DNA of 64,000 nucleotides from Neorhizobium tomejilense (GTDB lineage: Bacteria; Pseudomonadota; Alphaproteobacteria; Rhizobiales; Rhizobiaceae): NCBI GenBank assembly GCA_002968845.1, contig PVBG01000020.1, forward strand, positions 35,160 through 99,159, in the 5' to 3' direction. A model generated the notes under the pieces. That model made no database searches. It was not told where the DNA came from and saw only the letters and a list, made by a program, of their open reading frames with translations. Below, piece by piece: positions 40,596-49,738 of this stretch (positions within the stretch are counted from its first letter, which is position 1; every line of letters starts with the position of its first letter). A program made the translations under genes and the position numbers.

Positions 40596-41885
40596 ATGAC
40601 ATTCAAATCCAAACTGGGTGGCGCGCTGCTCGCTGCCGTAATGTCGACGACGGCGCTGCAGGGTGCTTTCGCCGCTGACGACACCATCAAGATCGGTGTT
40701 CTGCACTCGCTTTCGGGCACCATGGCCATCTCTGAGACCACCCTCAAGGATGTCATGCTGATGCTCATCGCCGAGCAGAACAAGAAGGGTGGCGTGCTCG
40801 GCAAGAAGCTCGAAGCCGTCGTCGTCGACCCGGCCTCCGATTGGCCGCTGTTCGCCGAAAAGGCCCGTCAGCTGATTTCCAAGGACAAGGTTGCCGCCGT
40901 TTTCGGTTGCTGGACCTCGTCTTCGCGCAAGTCGGTCTTGCCGGTCTTCGAAGAGCTGAACTCGATTCTGTTCTACCCGGTCCAATACGAGGGTGAAGAA
41001 TCCTCGCGCAACATCTTCTACACGGGTGCCGCTCCGAACCAGCAGGCGATCCCTGCCGTCGACTATCTGGCCAAGGAAGAGGGCGTCAAGCGCTGGGTTC
41101 TTGCCGGTACCGACTACGTCTATCCGCAGACGACCAACAAAATCCTCAAGGCCTATCTGATGTCGAAGGGCGTTGCCGAATCCGACATCATGATCAACTA
41201 CACGCCGTTCGGTCACTCCGACTGGCAGACGATCGTCTCCGATATCAAGAAGTTCGGCTCGGCCGGCAAGAAGACCGCCGTCGTCTCGACCATCAACGGC
41301 GATGCCAACGTTCCGTTCTACAAGGAGCTCGGCAACCAGGGCATCAAGGCTGAAGACATTCCGGTCGTCGCCTTCTCGGTCGGCGAAGAAGAGCTCGCCG
41401 GTCTCGACACCAAGCCGCTCGTCGGCCACCTGGCCGCCTGGAACTACTTCCAGTCCGTCGATGCTGATGTGAATGCCGAATTCATCAAGGAATGGAAGGC
41501 TTTCACCAAGAACGACAAGCGCGTCACCAACGATCCGATGGAAGCCGCCTATATCGGCTTCAACGCCTGGGTAAAGGCCGTCGAAGCCGCCGGCACCACC
41601 AATACCGATGCCGTGCTGGACTCGATCATCGGCGTCTCCGTTCCGAACCTGTCGGGTGGCACGTCCACCGTCATGCCGAACCACCACATCACCAAGCCGG
41701 TGCTGATCGGTGAAATCCAGGCTGACGGCCAGTTCGACATCGTTCAGGAAACCGCACCTGTGGTCGGCGACGAGTGGTCCGATTACCTGCCGGACAGCAA
41801 GAACCTGATCTCCGATTGGCGCAAGCCGATGTCCTGCGGCAACTTCAACGTTGCTTCCGGCAAGTGCGGCGGCAAGGGTAGCTGA
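40596..41885 (+). CDS. urtA: Urea ABC transporter substrate-binding protein
   Basis: A 429-residue periplasmic protein with a signal peptide (about 1-26, GGALLAAVMSTTALQGAFAA) and the UrtA signature. It contains TIKIGVLHSLSGTMAISETT, LKDVMLMLIAEQNKKGGVLG, VFGCWTSSSRKSVLPVFEEL, LFYPVQYEGEESSRNIFYTG and a Cys-containing C terminus MSCGNFNVASGKCGGKGS. It binds urea with high affinity and delivers it to UrtBC. First gene of urtABCDE, with AGAAGAGGGG before the start. NtrC-type nitrogen control is usual but no clear sigma-54 site was seen in 40312-40595. Confidence 0.97.
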   Translation: MTFKSKLGGALLAAVMSTTALQGAFAADDTIKIGVLHSLSGTMAISETTLKDVMLMLIAEQNKKGGVLGKKLEAVVVDPASDWPLFAEKARQLISKDKVAAVFGCWTSSSRKSVLPVFEELNSILFYPVQYEGEESSRNIFYTGAAPNQQAIPAVDYLAKEEGVKRWVLAGTDYVYPQTTNKILKAYLMSKGVAESDIMINYTPFGHSDWQTIVSDIKKFGSAGKKTAVVSTINGDANVPFYKELGNQGIKAEDIPVVAFSVGEEELAGLDTKPLVGHLAAWNYFQSVDADVNAEFIKEWKAFTKNDKRVTNDPMEAAYIGFNAWVKAVEAAGTTNTDAVLDSIIGVSVPNLSGGTSTVMPNHHITKPVLIGEIQADGQFDIVQETAPVVGDEWSDYLPDSKNLISDWRKPMSCGNFNVASGKCGGKGS

Positions 41886-41961
41886 TCCGATTGCCTTTAG
41901 ATGTTCATCGACATCATCGCGGGCGGCGTCCAGTCGCCCGCGATCTCGCAAGGGGGTTCCA

Positions 41962-43602
41962 ATGACGAGCAAAGTTCCTTTCCGCGTTCTGCAGAGCCTC
42001 GGTCTTCTGCTCTGCCTGATGTTTTCCTTCGCCGCGCCGTCCCATGCGCAATCGAGCGTCGGGACTGATCCGAAGCCGCTGTTCGATCAGCTTGCCAAAG
42101 CCGATTTCGCCGAAGCCGAGAAGCTGATCGGCCAGCTCGCCGCCACCGGCGATGCCCGGCTCGTGCCGGCGCTGAATGCCTTTTCCGAGGGCGACCTCTA
42201 TTTCCGCAAGTCCGACAGTCTGGTGTTCATCGGTAAGGTGGCCGGCTCCAGCTACGAGCTGACCGATCCGGTCACCGGCGCTTCGGCTGGCCAGGCCGCC
42301 AAGAACGCCGTCACCAAGATCAAGATCAACAACAGCCTGCGCCGCGTCATCCGCTCGGCCATGGGCGGCCTGACGCTGATGAGCCCGGATCGCGGGGTCC
42401 GGCTGCAGGCGGCCGATGCGGTGCTCCGCTCGCCGAGCGCCGAAAACCTGGAACTCCTCGAAACCGCGATCTCCAAGGAGACCGACGGCGAGGTCAAGGC
42501 CCGCATGGTAGAGGCGCGCGCCGTGTCGCTGCTTTCCTCCGACCGCTCCATCGACGAAAAGCGGGCCGCGATCCAGACGATCAAGAATTATGGCGGCCGC
42601 AACGCGATCGGCATCCTGATGGGCGCATCCGCCTCGCTCGATCCGAGCCTCAAGGGCGACGTCGATGCGGCGATCGCCAGCATCGAAAGCGGCCAGAGGC
42701 TCTGGGATGTCGGCCAGAACGTCTGGTACGGCGTTTCGCTCGGCTCGGTCCTGCTTCTGGCGGCGATCGGGCTCGCGATCACCTTCGGCGTCATGGGCAT
42801 CATCAACATGGCGCATGGCGAAATGGTCATGCTCGGCGCCTATTCCACCTTCGTGGTGCAGCAGGTCATCCGCGACCATGCGCCCGGCCTATTCGACTGG
42901 TCGCTGGCGATCGCGCTTCCGGTTGCCTTCCTCGTCACCGGCGCCGTCGGCCTGGTCATCGAGCGCGGCGTCATCCGCTTCCTCTACGGCCGGCCGCTCG
43001 AAACGCTGCTTGCCACCTGGGGCGTCTCGCTGATCCTGCAGCAGACGATCCGCTCGCTCTTCGGCCCCACCAACCAGGAAGTCGGCAATCCGTCCTGGAT
43101 GTCCGGTTCCTTCCCGGTCGGTGGCATGACCATCACCTGGAACCGCATGTGGATCATCGCCTTCTCGCTGTCGATCTTCGTGGCGCTGCTGGTGGTGATG
43201 AAGAAATCCTCCTTCGGCCTCAATATGCGCGCCGTCACCCAGAACCGCCGCATGGCCTCGTCGATGGGCATCAGGACGCCTTGGGTCGACGCTTTCACCT
43301 TCGCCCTCGGCTCCGGCATTGCCGGCATCGCCGGCGTCGCGCTCTCCCAGATCGACAACGTCTCGCCGAACCTCGGCCAGAGCTACATCATCGACAGTTT
43401 CATGGTCGTGGTGTTCGGCGGCGTCGGCAATCTCTGGGGCACGCTGGTCGGCGCGCTGTCGCTCGGGGTGCTCAACAAGTTCCTCGAACCCTCGGTCGGC
43501 GCCGTGCTCGGCAAGATCCTGGTCCTGGTGCTGATCATCCTGTTCATCCAGAAACGTCCGCGCGGCCTGTTCGCGCTCAAGGGAAGGGCGGTGGAAGCAT
43601 GA
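41962..43602 (+). CDS. urtB: Urea ABC transporter permease UrtB
   Basis: A 546-residue permease with the UrtB layout: a signal-like segment (FRVLQSLGLLLCLMFSFAAP), an extracytoplasmic region of about 230 residues (including LKGDVDAAIASIESGQRLWD) and a LivH-like membrane core (VLLLAAIGLAITFGVMGIIN, MAHGEMVMLGAYSTFVVQQV, NRRMASSMGIRTPWVDAFTF). The extracytoplasmic region is characteristic of UrtB and distinguishes it from LivH. It shares a four-base ATGA overlap with urtC, so the pair is translationally coupled. The start at 41962 follows AAGGGGG. Confidence 0.96.
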   Translation: MTSKVPFRVLQSLGLLLCLMFSFAAPSHAQSSVGTDPKPLFDQLAKADFAEAEKLIGQLAATGDARLVPALNAFSEGDLYFRKSDSLVFIGKVAGSSYELTDPVTGASAGQAAKNAVTKIKINNSLRRVIRSAMGGLTLMSPDRGVRLQAADAVLRSPSAENLELLETAISKETDGEVKARMVEARAVSLLSSDRSIDEKRAAIQTIKNYGGRNAIGILMGASASLDPSLKGDVDAAIASIESGQRLWDVGQNVWYGVSLGSVLLLAAIGLAITFGVMGIINMAHGEMVMLGAYSTFVVQQVIRDHAPGLFDWSLAIALPVAFLVTGAVGLVIERGVIRFLYGRPLETLLATWGVSLILQQTIRSLFGPTNQEVGNPSWMSGSFPVGGMTITWNRMWIIAFSLSIFVALLVVMKKSSFGLNMRAVTQNRRMASSMGIRTPWVDAFTFALGSGIAGIAGVALSQIDNVSPNLGQSYIIDSFMVVVFGGVGNLWGTLVGALSLGVLNKFLEPSVGAVLGKILVLVLIILFIQKRPRGLFALKGRAVEA

Positions 43603-44768
43603 TTTCCGGCTTTGTCTTCCGCGCCCTCGAAGGCCGCATCGTCGCTGCCGTCGGCATCCTGCTCGGCATCGGCATCCTGGTGCCGGCGCTCAACCTGCTG
43701 ACCCCGCCAGACAGTGCCCTGCACATCCCGACCTATGCCATGTCGCTGTTCGGCAAGTATCTCTGCTACGCGCTGCTGGCGCTGGCGCTCGATCTCGTCT
43801 GGGGTTACTGCGGCATCCTCTCGCTCGGCCACGGCGCTTTCTTCGCACTCGGGGGCTATGCGATGGGCATGTACCTGATGCGCCAGATCGGCCCGCGCGG
43901 TGTCTACGGCAACCCGATCCTGCCGGATTTCATGGTGTTCCTGAACTACAAGGAACTGCCGTGGTTCTGGCATGGCTTCGACTGGTTCGTCTTTGCCATG
44001 GCGATGGTGATCGTCGTGCCCGGCCTGCTCGCCTTCATCTTCGGCTGGTTCGCCTTCCGCTCCCGCGTCAACGGCGTTTATCTGTCGATCATCACCCAGG
44101 CGATGACCTACGCCCTGCTGCTCGCCTTCTTCCGCAACGACATGGGCTTCGGCGGCAATAACGGCCTCACCGACTTCAAGGATATCCTCGGCTTCTCCGT
44201 CCAGGCGGACGGCACGCGGGCGGTTCTGTTCTTCATGTCGGCGCTGATGCTGTCGCTCTGCCTGATCCTCGCCTCGGCCATCGTCCGCTCGAAATTCGGC
44301 AAGGTGCTGGTCGGCGTGCGTGATGCGGAAAGCCGGGTGCGCTTCCTCGGCTTCCGGGTCGAGAATATCAAGCTCTTCACCTTCGTCGTGTCCGCCATGA
44401 TGGCCGGGATTGCAGGCGCACTGTTCGTGCCGCAGGTGGGCATCATCAATCCGGGCGAATTTGCGCCCGCCAACTCGATCGAAGTCGTCGTCTGGACGGC
44501 GGTCGGCGGCCGCGGCACGCTGATTGGCCCGATCATCGGCGCCATCCTCGTCAATGGCGGCAAGAGCTTCTTCACCGGCGCCTTCCCGGAAATCTGGCTG
44601 TTTGCGCTCGGCGGCCTGTTCATCGCCGTGACGCTCTTCCTGCCGAAGGGCATCGTCGGAACGATCCAACATGGCTTCAAAGCCCGCAAGGCGCTGAAGG
44701 CTGCGGCGGATGCCGAAAAGGGCAGGGGCGACGCTGCGGCGGTGGCCCAGGCCCAGGCGGCGGAATAG
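43599..44768 (+). CDS. urtC: Urea ABC transporter permease UrtC
   Basis: A 389-residue LivM-like permease. It has YLCYALLALALDLVWGYCGI, LSLGHGAFFALGGYAMGMYL, the FGGNNGLTDFKDILGF motif seen in UrtC and the coupling loop GVRDAESRVRFLGFRVENIK. The start at 43599 overlaps the urtB stop by four bases. Together with UrtB it forms the urea pathway. A longer frame beginning at 43149 lies within urtB and is not used. Confidence 0.95.
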   Translation: MISGFVFRALEGRIVAAVGILLGIGILVPALNLLTPPDSALHIPTYAMSLFGKYLCYALLALALDLVWGYCGILSLGHGAFFALGGYAMGMYLMRQIGPRGVYGNPILPDFMVFLNYKELPWFWHGFDWFVFAMAMVIVVPGLLAFIFGWFAFRSRVNGVYLSIITQAMTYALLLAFFRNDMGFGGNNGLTDFKDILGFSVQADGTRAVLFFMSALMLSLCLILASAIVRSKFGKVLVGVRDAESRVRFLGFRVENIKLFTFVVSAMMAGIAGALFVPQVGIINPGEFAPANSIEVVVWTAVGGRGTLIGPIIGAILVNGGKSFFTGAFPEIWLFALGGLFIAVTLFLPKGIVGTIQHGFKARKALKAAADAEKGRGDAAAVAQAQAAE

Positions 44769-44780
44769 GGGCACGCAACC

Positions 44781-45542
44781 ATGAACACGATTTCCGAAAC
44801 ACGACAGAAAAGCCTGCTCTATCTCGAAAACGTCTCGGTCTCCTTCGACGGCTTCAAGGCGCTGAACTCGCTGTCCTTCGTCGTGGAGCCCGGTGAACTC
44901 AGGGCGATCATCGGCCCGAACGGCGCCGGCAAGACGACGATGATGGACATCATCACCGGCAAGACACGGCCTGATACCGGTACGGTCCTGTTCGAGGATG
45001 CGATCGACCTCACAAAAAAGGACGAGGCGGACATCGCCCAGCTCGGCATCGGACGGAAATTCCAGAAGCCGACCGTGTTCGAAAGCCACACCGTCTGGGA
45101 CAACCTGGAACTGGCGCTCAACCGGTCACGCGGCGTGTTCGCCACCTTGTTCTACACGCTGTCGCCGGAGGACAAGGCTCGCATCGAGGAGATTCTCGAA
45201 ACGATCCGCATGACCCACCGAAAGAACGAATACGCCGCCAATCTCAGCCACGGCCAGAAACAGTGGCTGGAGATCGGCATGCTGCTCGCCCAGGAACCGA
45301 AGCTGCTTCTTGTCGACGAACCTGTCGCCGGCATGACGGATGCGGAGACGGCCGAGACGGCGGTTCTGCTCAAGGAAATCGCCAAGACCCGTTCGGTGGT
45401 CGTCGTCGAACACGACATGGGCTTCATCCGCGAACTCGGCGTCAAGGTGACCTGCCTTGCGGAAGGTTCGGTACTCGCCGAAGGCTCGATTGATTTCGTC
45501 TCGAACGATCCGAAGGTGATCGAGAATTATCTGGGGCGCTAA
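44781..45542 (+). CDS. urtD: Urea ABC transporter ATPase UrtD
   Basis: A 253-residue LivG-like ATPase: Walker A GPNGAGKTTMMDIITGKT, signature LSHGQKQWLEIGMLLAQE, Walker B LLLVDEPVAGMTDAET. The LSHGQKQWLEIGML sequence is a hallmark of UrtD. It starts 12 bases after urtC in the same operon. Confidence 0.95.
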   Translation: MNTISETRQKSLLYLENVSVSFDGFKALNSLSFVVEPGELRAIIGPNGAGKTTMMDIITGKTRPDTGTVLFEDAIDLTKKDEADIAQLGIGRKFQKPTVFESHTVWDNLELALNRSRGVFATLFYTLSPEDKARIEEILETIRMTHRKNEYAANLSHGQKQWLEIGMLLAQEPKLLLVDEPVAGMTDAETAETAVLLKEIAKTRSVVVVEHDMGFIRELGVKVTCLAEGSVLAEGSIDFVSNDPKVIENYLGR

Positions 45543-45543
45543 C

Positions 45544-46239
45544 ATGCTGACAGTCAACAACGTCAATCTTCACTATGGCGCAGCGCAGGCGCTGCGCGGT
45601 GTCTCGATCCATGCGGATATGGGCAAGATCACTTGCGTGCTGGGGCGGAACGGCGTGGGGAAGAGTTCTCTTCTCCGCGCCGTCACCGGCCAGCATCCGG
45701 TCAGCGCCGGTACGATCAGCTTCCAGGGGGAGATCCTGAACGGTCTCGCGCCCTATAACCGCGCCAAGCACGGCATCGGCTACGTGCCGCAGGGCCGGGA
45801 AATCTTTCCGCTCCTGACGGTCCAGGAGAACCTCGAAAGCGGTTACGCCCCGCTCGCGCGCAAGGACAAGTTCATCCCGGACGAGATCTTCTCGCTGTTT
45901 CCGGTGCTGAAATCGATGCTCGGCCGGCGCGGCGGGGACCTCTCCGGCGGCCAGCAGCAGCAGCTTGCGATCGGCCGCGCCATGGTCACCCGTCCGAAGA
46001 TTCTCGTGCTCGACGAGCCGACCGAGGGCATCCAGCCATCGATCATCAAGGATATCGGCAGGGCGATCCGCTACCTGCGCGATTCAACCGGAATGGCCAT
46101 TCTTCTGGTCGAACAGTATCTGGACTTCTGCCGGGAGCTGGCCGACCAAGTCTACATCATGGATCGTGGCGAGATTGTGCACGAAGGAGCGGCCGAGACT
46201 CTGGATACGGCAGAAGCAAGGCGGCACCTCACCGTCTGA
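45544..46239 (+). CDS. urtE: Urea ABC transporter ATPase UrtE
   Basis: A 231-residue LivF-like ATPase: Walker A GRNGVGKSSLLRAVTGQ, signature LSGGQQQQLAIGRAMV, Walker B ILVLDEPTEGIQPSII, and GIGYVPQGREIFPLLTVQEN. The NGVGKSSLLRAVTGQHP variant is typical of UrtE. It is separated by one base from urtD and closes the urea transporter operon. Confidence 0.95.
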   Translation: MLTVNNVNLHYGAAQALRGVSIHADMGKITCVLGRNGVGKSSLLRAVTGQHPVSAGTISFQGEILNGLAPYNRAKHGIGYVPQGREIFPLLTVQENLESGYAPLARKDKFIPDEIFSLFPVLKSMLGRRGGDLSGGQQQQLAIGRAMVTRPKILVLDEPTEGIQPSIIKDIGRAIRYLRDSTGMAILLVEQYLDFCRELADQVYIMDRGEIVHEGAAETLDTAEARRHLTV

Positions 46240-46384
46240 GGCCAGTATTTTTACTGGTGAATGTTTGTATCGCGTTGCAGCACTTCGTGCGTTTCAAGGG
46301 CCGCTAATATATGTTAACAACACTGCGTTTTCAGGGCATTCCGCATATTTGTTGACAACCCCCGCACCCCATGATGAGGCGCTG

Positions 46385-47617
46385 ATGGTCTTTGCACGCG
46401 TTGCCGGTTTCTTCTCTCGTTCCGCTCTTACACGCATGGTTGCTGTAGGAGCGGTTTTTTTGGGCGCCACGACCTTTCTCGGGTCGATGACCGGCAGCGC
46501 CCTTGCCGCAGGCTGCGGCCAGCCGATGGAAGCCGGCCGCCACAGGATCATGATCGAGGCCGACGGTGTTGCCCGATCGGCCATCTATTTCATTCCCTCA
46601 TCCTATACCGGCAAGGACAAGGTTCCGCTGGTTTTCGATCTCCATGGTAGCCACAGCAACCCTGAAGGGCAGCTGAACAGAAGCTCCTGGGACAAGGTCG
46701 CGGAGAAAAACGGCTTCATCGTTCTGGCGCTGCAGGGCAGCCTGCCCGGAAGCTCGGCCGGCACCTACGCCTGGAACGTACCTTTCGTCACCGTACAGCA
46801 GGGCGGCCTCGACGAGATCGCATACATCAAGCAGGCCCTAAATACCGCAAAGCAGCAATTCTGCGTCGATCCGGCCCGCATCTACGCCTCGGGTTATTCG
46901 GGTGGCGGCCGCATGTTGTCGGCCTACCTCTGCTCCGGTCACGACGATTTCGCCGCCGCCGGCTTCGTGCATTCGCTGCGCGCCGGCCGTCCGGTCGAGA
47001 CCGACGGCAAATGGGCTCCGGACGCGCAGGGCTGCAATCCGGCCAAGCCCATCTCGATCATGGCTTTTGCCGGCGTCAAGGATGCCGCCAATCCATATGC
47101 GGGCGGCGGCAATACCTATTGGCAATACGGCTTCAAGACCGCGATCCAGCGCTGGACCGAACTCGACGGCTGCAAGGGCAATGGCGACGTGAAGACCATC
47201 GACGGCGTGACCTTCAGCCTCTACGGTACCTGCAAGAACGGCGCACGTGTCGCATCCTACGTCTTTGCCAACGGCACGCATGACTGGCCGAAGCCGGTTG
47301 CCGCCACGGAAGCCGTGATCGCTGCCGCCAAGGACGGGGCCGCGAGCGTCACCAAGGTGGCTGCGGTCACCGTTGCCAAACCGGCGTTCGACGCCAATGT
47401 TGATCCGGCTTCACGGATGTGGGAGTTCTTCGGCAAGGCCGACAGCACCGACGTGATCGCCACCGCAGGACCCGCCAAGATCGGTTCTGCGGGCAAGTCT
47501 GGCACGGGCGTTGCATCGGGCTGCGGAACCGAAGCCGATCTTCAGGGGACGACGTGCAACAGCAACCAGCCGATCGATATGCGCCGCAGCGGGCAAGGGG
47601 TGCAGGACGCCTTGTAA
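46385..47617 (+). CDS. Secreted PHB depolymerase/LpqC-type esterase
   Basis: A 410-residue alpha/beta hydrolase. A long N-terminal hydrophobic leader (VAVGAVFLGATTFLGSMTGS, cleavage near ALAA) suggests export. The fold shows VPLVFDLHGSHSNPEGQLNR (oxyanion region), the nucleophile Ser172 in YASGYSGGGRMLSAYLC, PISIMAFAGVKDAANPYAGG (acid region) and THDWPKPV (His). It resembles the esterase_phd/LpqC family, including poly-hydroxybutyrate depolymerases and feruloyl esterases. The C-terminal 100 residues are Ala/Gly-rich linker and a short Cys-rich end (GCGTEADLQGTTCNSNQP). The last 64 bases overlap the start of ureD. Confidence 0.88.
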   Translation: MVFARVAGFFSRSALTRMVAVGAVFLGATTFLGSMTGSALAAGCGQPMEAGRHRIMIEADGVARSAIYFIPSSYTGKDKVPLVFDLHGSHSNPEGQLNRSSWDKVAEKNGFIVLALQGSLPGSSAGTYAWNVPFVTVQQGGLDEIAYIKQALNTAKQQFCVDPARIYASGYSGGGRMLSAYLCSGHDDFAAAGFVHSLRAGRPVETDGKWAPDAQGCNPAKPISIMAFAGVKDAANPYAGGGNTYWQYGFKTAIQRWTELDGCKGNGDVKTIDGVTFSLYGTCKNGARVASYVFANGTHDWPKPVAATEAVIAAAKDGAASVTKVAAVTVAKPAFDANVDPASRMWEFFGKADSTDVIATAGPAKIGSAGKSGTGVASGCGTEADLQGTTCNSNQPIDMRRSGQGVQDAL

Positions 47618-48399
47618 CCAAGGCTTTCGGCGGGCGGACACGGCTCGCCGAATTCTATCAGGAAGGCTGCGCAAAAATTCGCCTTCCGGAAACATTTTCG
47701 CCTGAAATGGAGGCGATTTTAATCAATACGTCGGGGGGACTGACGGGCGGCGACGTGATCGAATGGTCCGTCGCCGCTGCCGCTTCCACAAGACTGTCGG
47801 TCACCACCCAGGCGAACGAGAAGATCTATAAGGCCTCGTCCGGCACGGCCTCCGTCTCCACCCATGTCACCGTCGGCGAAGACGCATCGGTCCACTGGCT
47901 TCCCCAGGAAACCATCCTTTTCGACCAGTCCTCGCTGACCCGCCGGCTAGACGTCGATCTTTCCGAAAGGTCCGAATTCCTGGCCGTCGAGGCGGTTTTG
48001 CTCGGCCGCAAGGCAATGGGCGAGGCGGTGGCGAACGGTTTCTTCCGCGATCGCTGGCGGGTGCGCCGTGACGGTCAGCTGATCCACGCGGAAGAGATGA
48101 AGTTCGAGGGCGAGATCGAGCAGCTCTCTCAGGCCGCCGCCGTGCTCTCCGGCCAGGTCGCCTTCGCGACGCTGTTCTACACCGGTCCGCTCGCCGAAAT
48201 GCTCTTTCCGAAACTCCGCCAGATTGTCGACGGCACGCCCGGCGGAGCCAGCCTGTGGACCAGCGGAGCCAGCCACTGGAACGGCAAGCTGATCGCCCGG
48301 CTGGTGGCGCCGACCGGATTTGACTTGAGAAAAATCCTGACACCGGCAATTTCCGTATTGCGTAACGGCGCGCCAGTGCCGAAAGTCTGGAACATCTGA
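47554..48399 (+). CDS. ureD: Urease accessory protein UreD
   Basis: A 281-residue UreD/UreH protein: RLAEFYQEGCAKIRLPETFS, EAILINTSGGLTGGDVIEWS, TTQANEKIYKASSGTASVST, WLPQETILFDQSSLTRRLDV. UreD is the scaffold that binds apo-urease and recruits UreF and UreG for nickel insertion. The GTG at 47554 is chosen because it follows AGGGGAC at the right spacing and no ATG is available before the conserved part. The start lies 64 bases inside the esterase gene. Confidence 0.92.
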   Translation: MQQQPADRYAPQRARGAGRLVTKAFGGRTRLAEFYQEGCAKIRLPETFSPEMEAILINTSGGLTGGDVIEWSVAAAASTRLSVTTQANEKIYKASSGTASVSTHVTVGEDASVHWLPQETILFDQSSLTRRLDVDLSERSEFLAVEAVLLGRKAMGEAVANGFFRDRWRVRRDGQLIHAEEMKFEGEIEQLSQAAAVLSGQVAFATLFYTGPLAEMLFPKLRQIVDGTPGGASLWTSGASHWNGKLIARLVAPTGFDLRKILTPAISVLRNGAPVPKVWNI

Positions 48400-48417
48400 T
48401 CTTACAGCGGGATTCCC

Positions 48418-48720
48418 ATGAACCTGAGCCCACGAGAAAAAGACAAACTGCTGATTTCCATGGCGGCGATCGTCGCCCGACGCCGGTTGGATCGCGGGGT
48501 CAAGCTCAACTATCCGGAAGCGATCGCCCTGATTACCGATTACGTGGTGGAAGGTGCTCGCGACGGCCGCTCGGTCGCCGACTTGATGGAGGCCGGCGCC
48601 CATGTCGTCACCCGCGACCAGGTTATGGAAGGCATTGCCGAGATGATCCACGACGTGCAGGTGGAGGCGACTTTCCCGGACGGCACCAAGCTCGTCACCG
48701 TCCACGAACCGATCCGCTGA
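48418..48720 (+). CDS. ureA: Urease gamma subunit
   Basis: A 100-residue UreA protein: NLSPREKDKLLISMAAIVAR, RGVKLNYPEAIALITDYVVE, GARDGRSVADLMEAGAHVVT and EMIHDVQVEATFPDGTKLVT. It forms the small structural subunit of the (alpha-beta-gamma)3 enzyme. Standard length. It follows ureD by 18 bases. Confidence 0.97.
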   Translation: MNLSPREKDKLLISMAAIVARRRLDRGVKLNYPEAIALITDYVVEGARDGRSVADLMEAGAHVVTRDQVMEGIAEMIHDVQVEATFPDGTKLVTVHEPIR

Positions 48721-48732
48721 GGAGGCCCCAAG

Positions 48733-48984
48733 ATGCTGGAACTGCGCCCCAATTGCGAATGCTGCGACAAGGATCTGGCCCCGGAAAGCCGCGAGGCGAT
48801 GATCTGCACTTTCGAGTGCACGTTCTGCGCCGATTGCGCGGCCGACGTGCTCAAGGGCACCTGCCCGAACTGCGCCGGCGAACTGGTTCGCCGGCCGGTG
48901 CGCACGGCAGCGGCGCTCGCCCGCCATCCAGCCTCCACCAAACGTGTTCTGAAGGCCGAGGGCTGTGCGCCCAAGGCGGCTTGA
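48733..48984 (+). CDS. DUF1272 Cys-rich small protein
   Basis: An 83-residue protein with the DUF1272 signature: LRPNCECCDKDLAPESREAM, ICTFECTFCADCAADVLKGT and CPNCAGELVRRPVRTAAALA. Ten cysteines in CxxC-type pairs suggest a zinc-binding fold. It sits 12 bases after ureA and 11 before ureB, a conserved insertion of rhizobial urease operons. A role in metal handling is possible, but unproven. Confidence 0.88.
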   Translation: MLELRPNCECCDKDLAPESREAMICTFECTFCADCAADVLKGTCPNCAGELVRRPVRTAAALARHPASTKRVLKAEGCAPKAA

Positions 48985-48995
48985 AGGAGAATACC

Positions 48996-49301
48996 ATGAT
49001 CCCCGGCGAAATCATTGCCGCAGAAGGCGAAATCGAGCTTAATGCGGGCGCTCCGACGGTGACCATAAAGGTCGCCAATACCGGTGACCGGCCGGTGCAG
49101 GTGGGCAGCCACTACCATTTCTTCGAGACCAATAACGGGCTCTCCTTCGACCGAGACAAGGCGCGCGGCATGCGTCTCGATATCCCGGCCGGCACGGCTG
49201 TCCGTTTCGAACCCGGCCAGATGCGGGAAGTGACGCTGATCCCGCTTTCGGGCAAGCGCGAGGTCTATGGTTTCCAGCAGAAGATCATGGGTGCGCTGTG
49301 A
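48996..49301 (+). CDS. ureB: Urease beta subunit
   Basis: A 101-residue UreB protein: MIPGEIIAAEGEIELNAGAP, VANTGDRPVQVGSHYHFFET, NNGLSFDRDKARGMRLDIPA and GKREVYGFQQKIMGAL. It covers part of the UreC active-site entrance. AAGGAGA lies before the ATG. The stop overlaps the GTG start of the next gene by four bases (GTGA). Confidence 0.97.
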   Translation: MIPGEIIAAEGEIELNAGAPTVTIKVANTGDRPVQVGSHYHFFETNNGLSFDRDKARGMRLDIPAGTAVRFEPGQMREVTLIPLSGKREVYGFQQKIMGAL

Positions 49302-49711
49302 AGCCCGCATTGGCGTTTTCCGCCGCGTTCATGACGCTTCTTGCCCTGCCGGCGGTGGCGCAGGAGCCGAAGGCAAATTGCAAGAACCCGCAGACGCAGA
49401 TGGAGATGAACATCTGCTCGCAGCGCGACTACGAGGCCGCCGACAAGGCTCTTAATGCCCAGTACCAGACAACCCGCAAGGCGATGAAAAAATGGGATGC
49501 GGATAGTTCCGCGGACCTCAAAGGCGCCGAGGATGCGCTCGTCAAGGCGCAACGCGCCTGGGTCGTCTATCGCGACGCGCAATGCATCTCCTCCGGCTTC
49601 CAGGCCCATGGCGGCTCGATGGAGCCGATGCTGATTTCCGGATGCCAGGCGGACCTCACTCGCAAGCGCATTGAGGAGCTCAAAGAGCTGACCGAGGCGA
49701 TGGGGAACTGA
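49298..49711 (+). CDS. LprI-like periplasmic protein (DUF1311)
   Basis: A 137-residue secreted protein with signal peptide (LAFSAAFMTLLALPAVAQEP) and the LprI/DUF1311 motif: CKNPQTQMEMNICSQRDYEA, ADKALNAQYQTTRKAMKKWD, and AQRAWVVYRDAQC. Four cysteines can pair. Members include a lysozyme inhibitor. Coupling to ureB by a GTGA overlap and its place in the urease operon are notable; a link to urease is not known. Confidence 0.85.
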   Translation: MKPALAFSAAFMTLLALPAVAQEPKANCKNPQTQMEMNICSQRDYEAADKALNAQYQTTRKAMKKWDADSSADLKGAEDALVKAQRAWVVYRDAQCISSGFQAHGGSMEPMLISGCQADLTRKRIEELKELTEAMGN

Positions 49712-49738
49712 CACGCATGTGTGGAGAAATTGCTAAGG

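Noticed and set aside
40497..41972. Minus-strand frame over urtA
   Set aside because: Antisense to a conserved binding protein; its length comes from codon bias.
43383..45089. Long minus-strand frame across urtB-urtD
   Set aside because: It is a GC-skew shadow of the transporter genes, rich in Arg, Asp and His without a domain.
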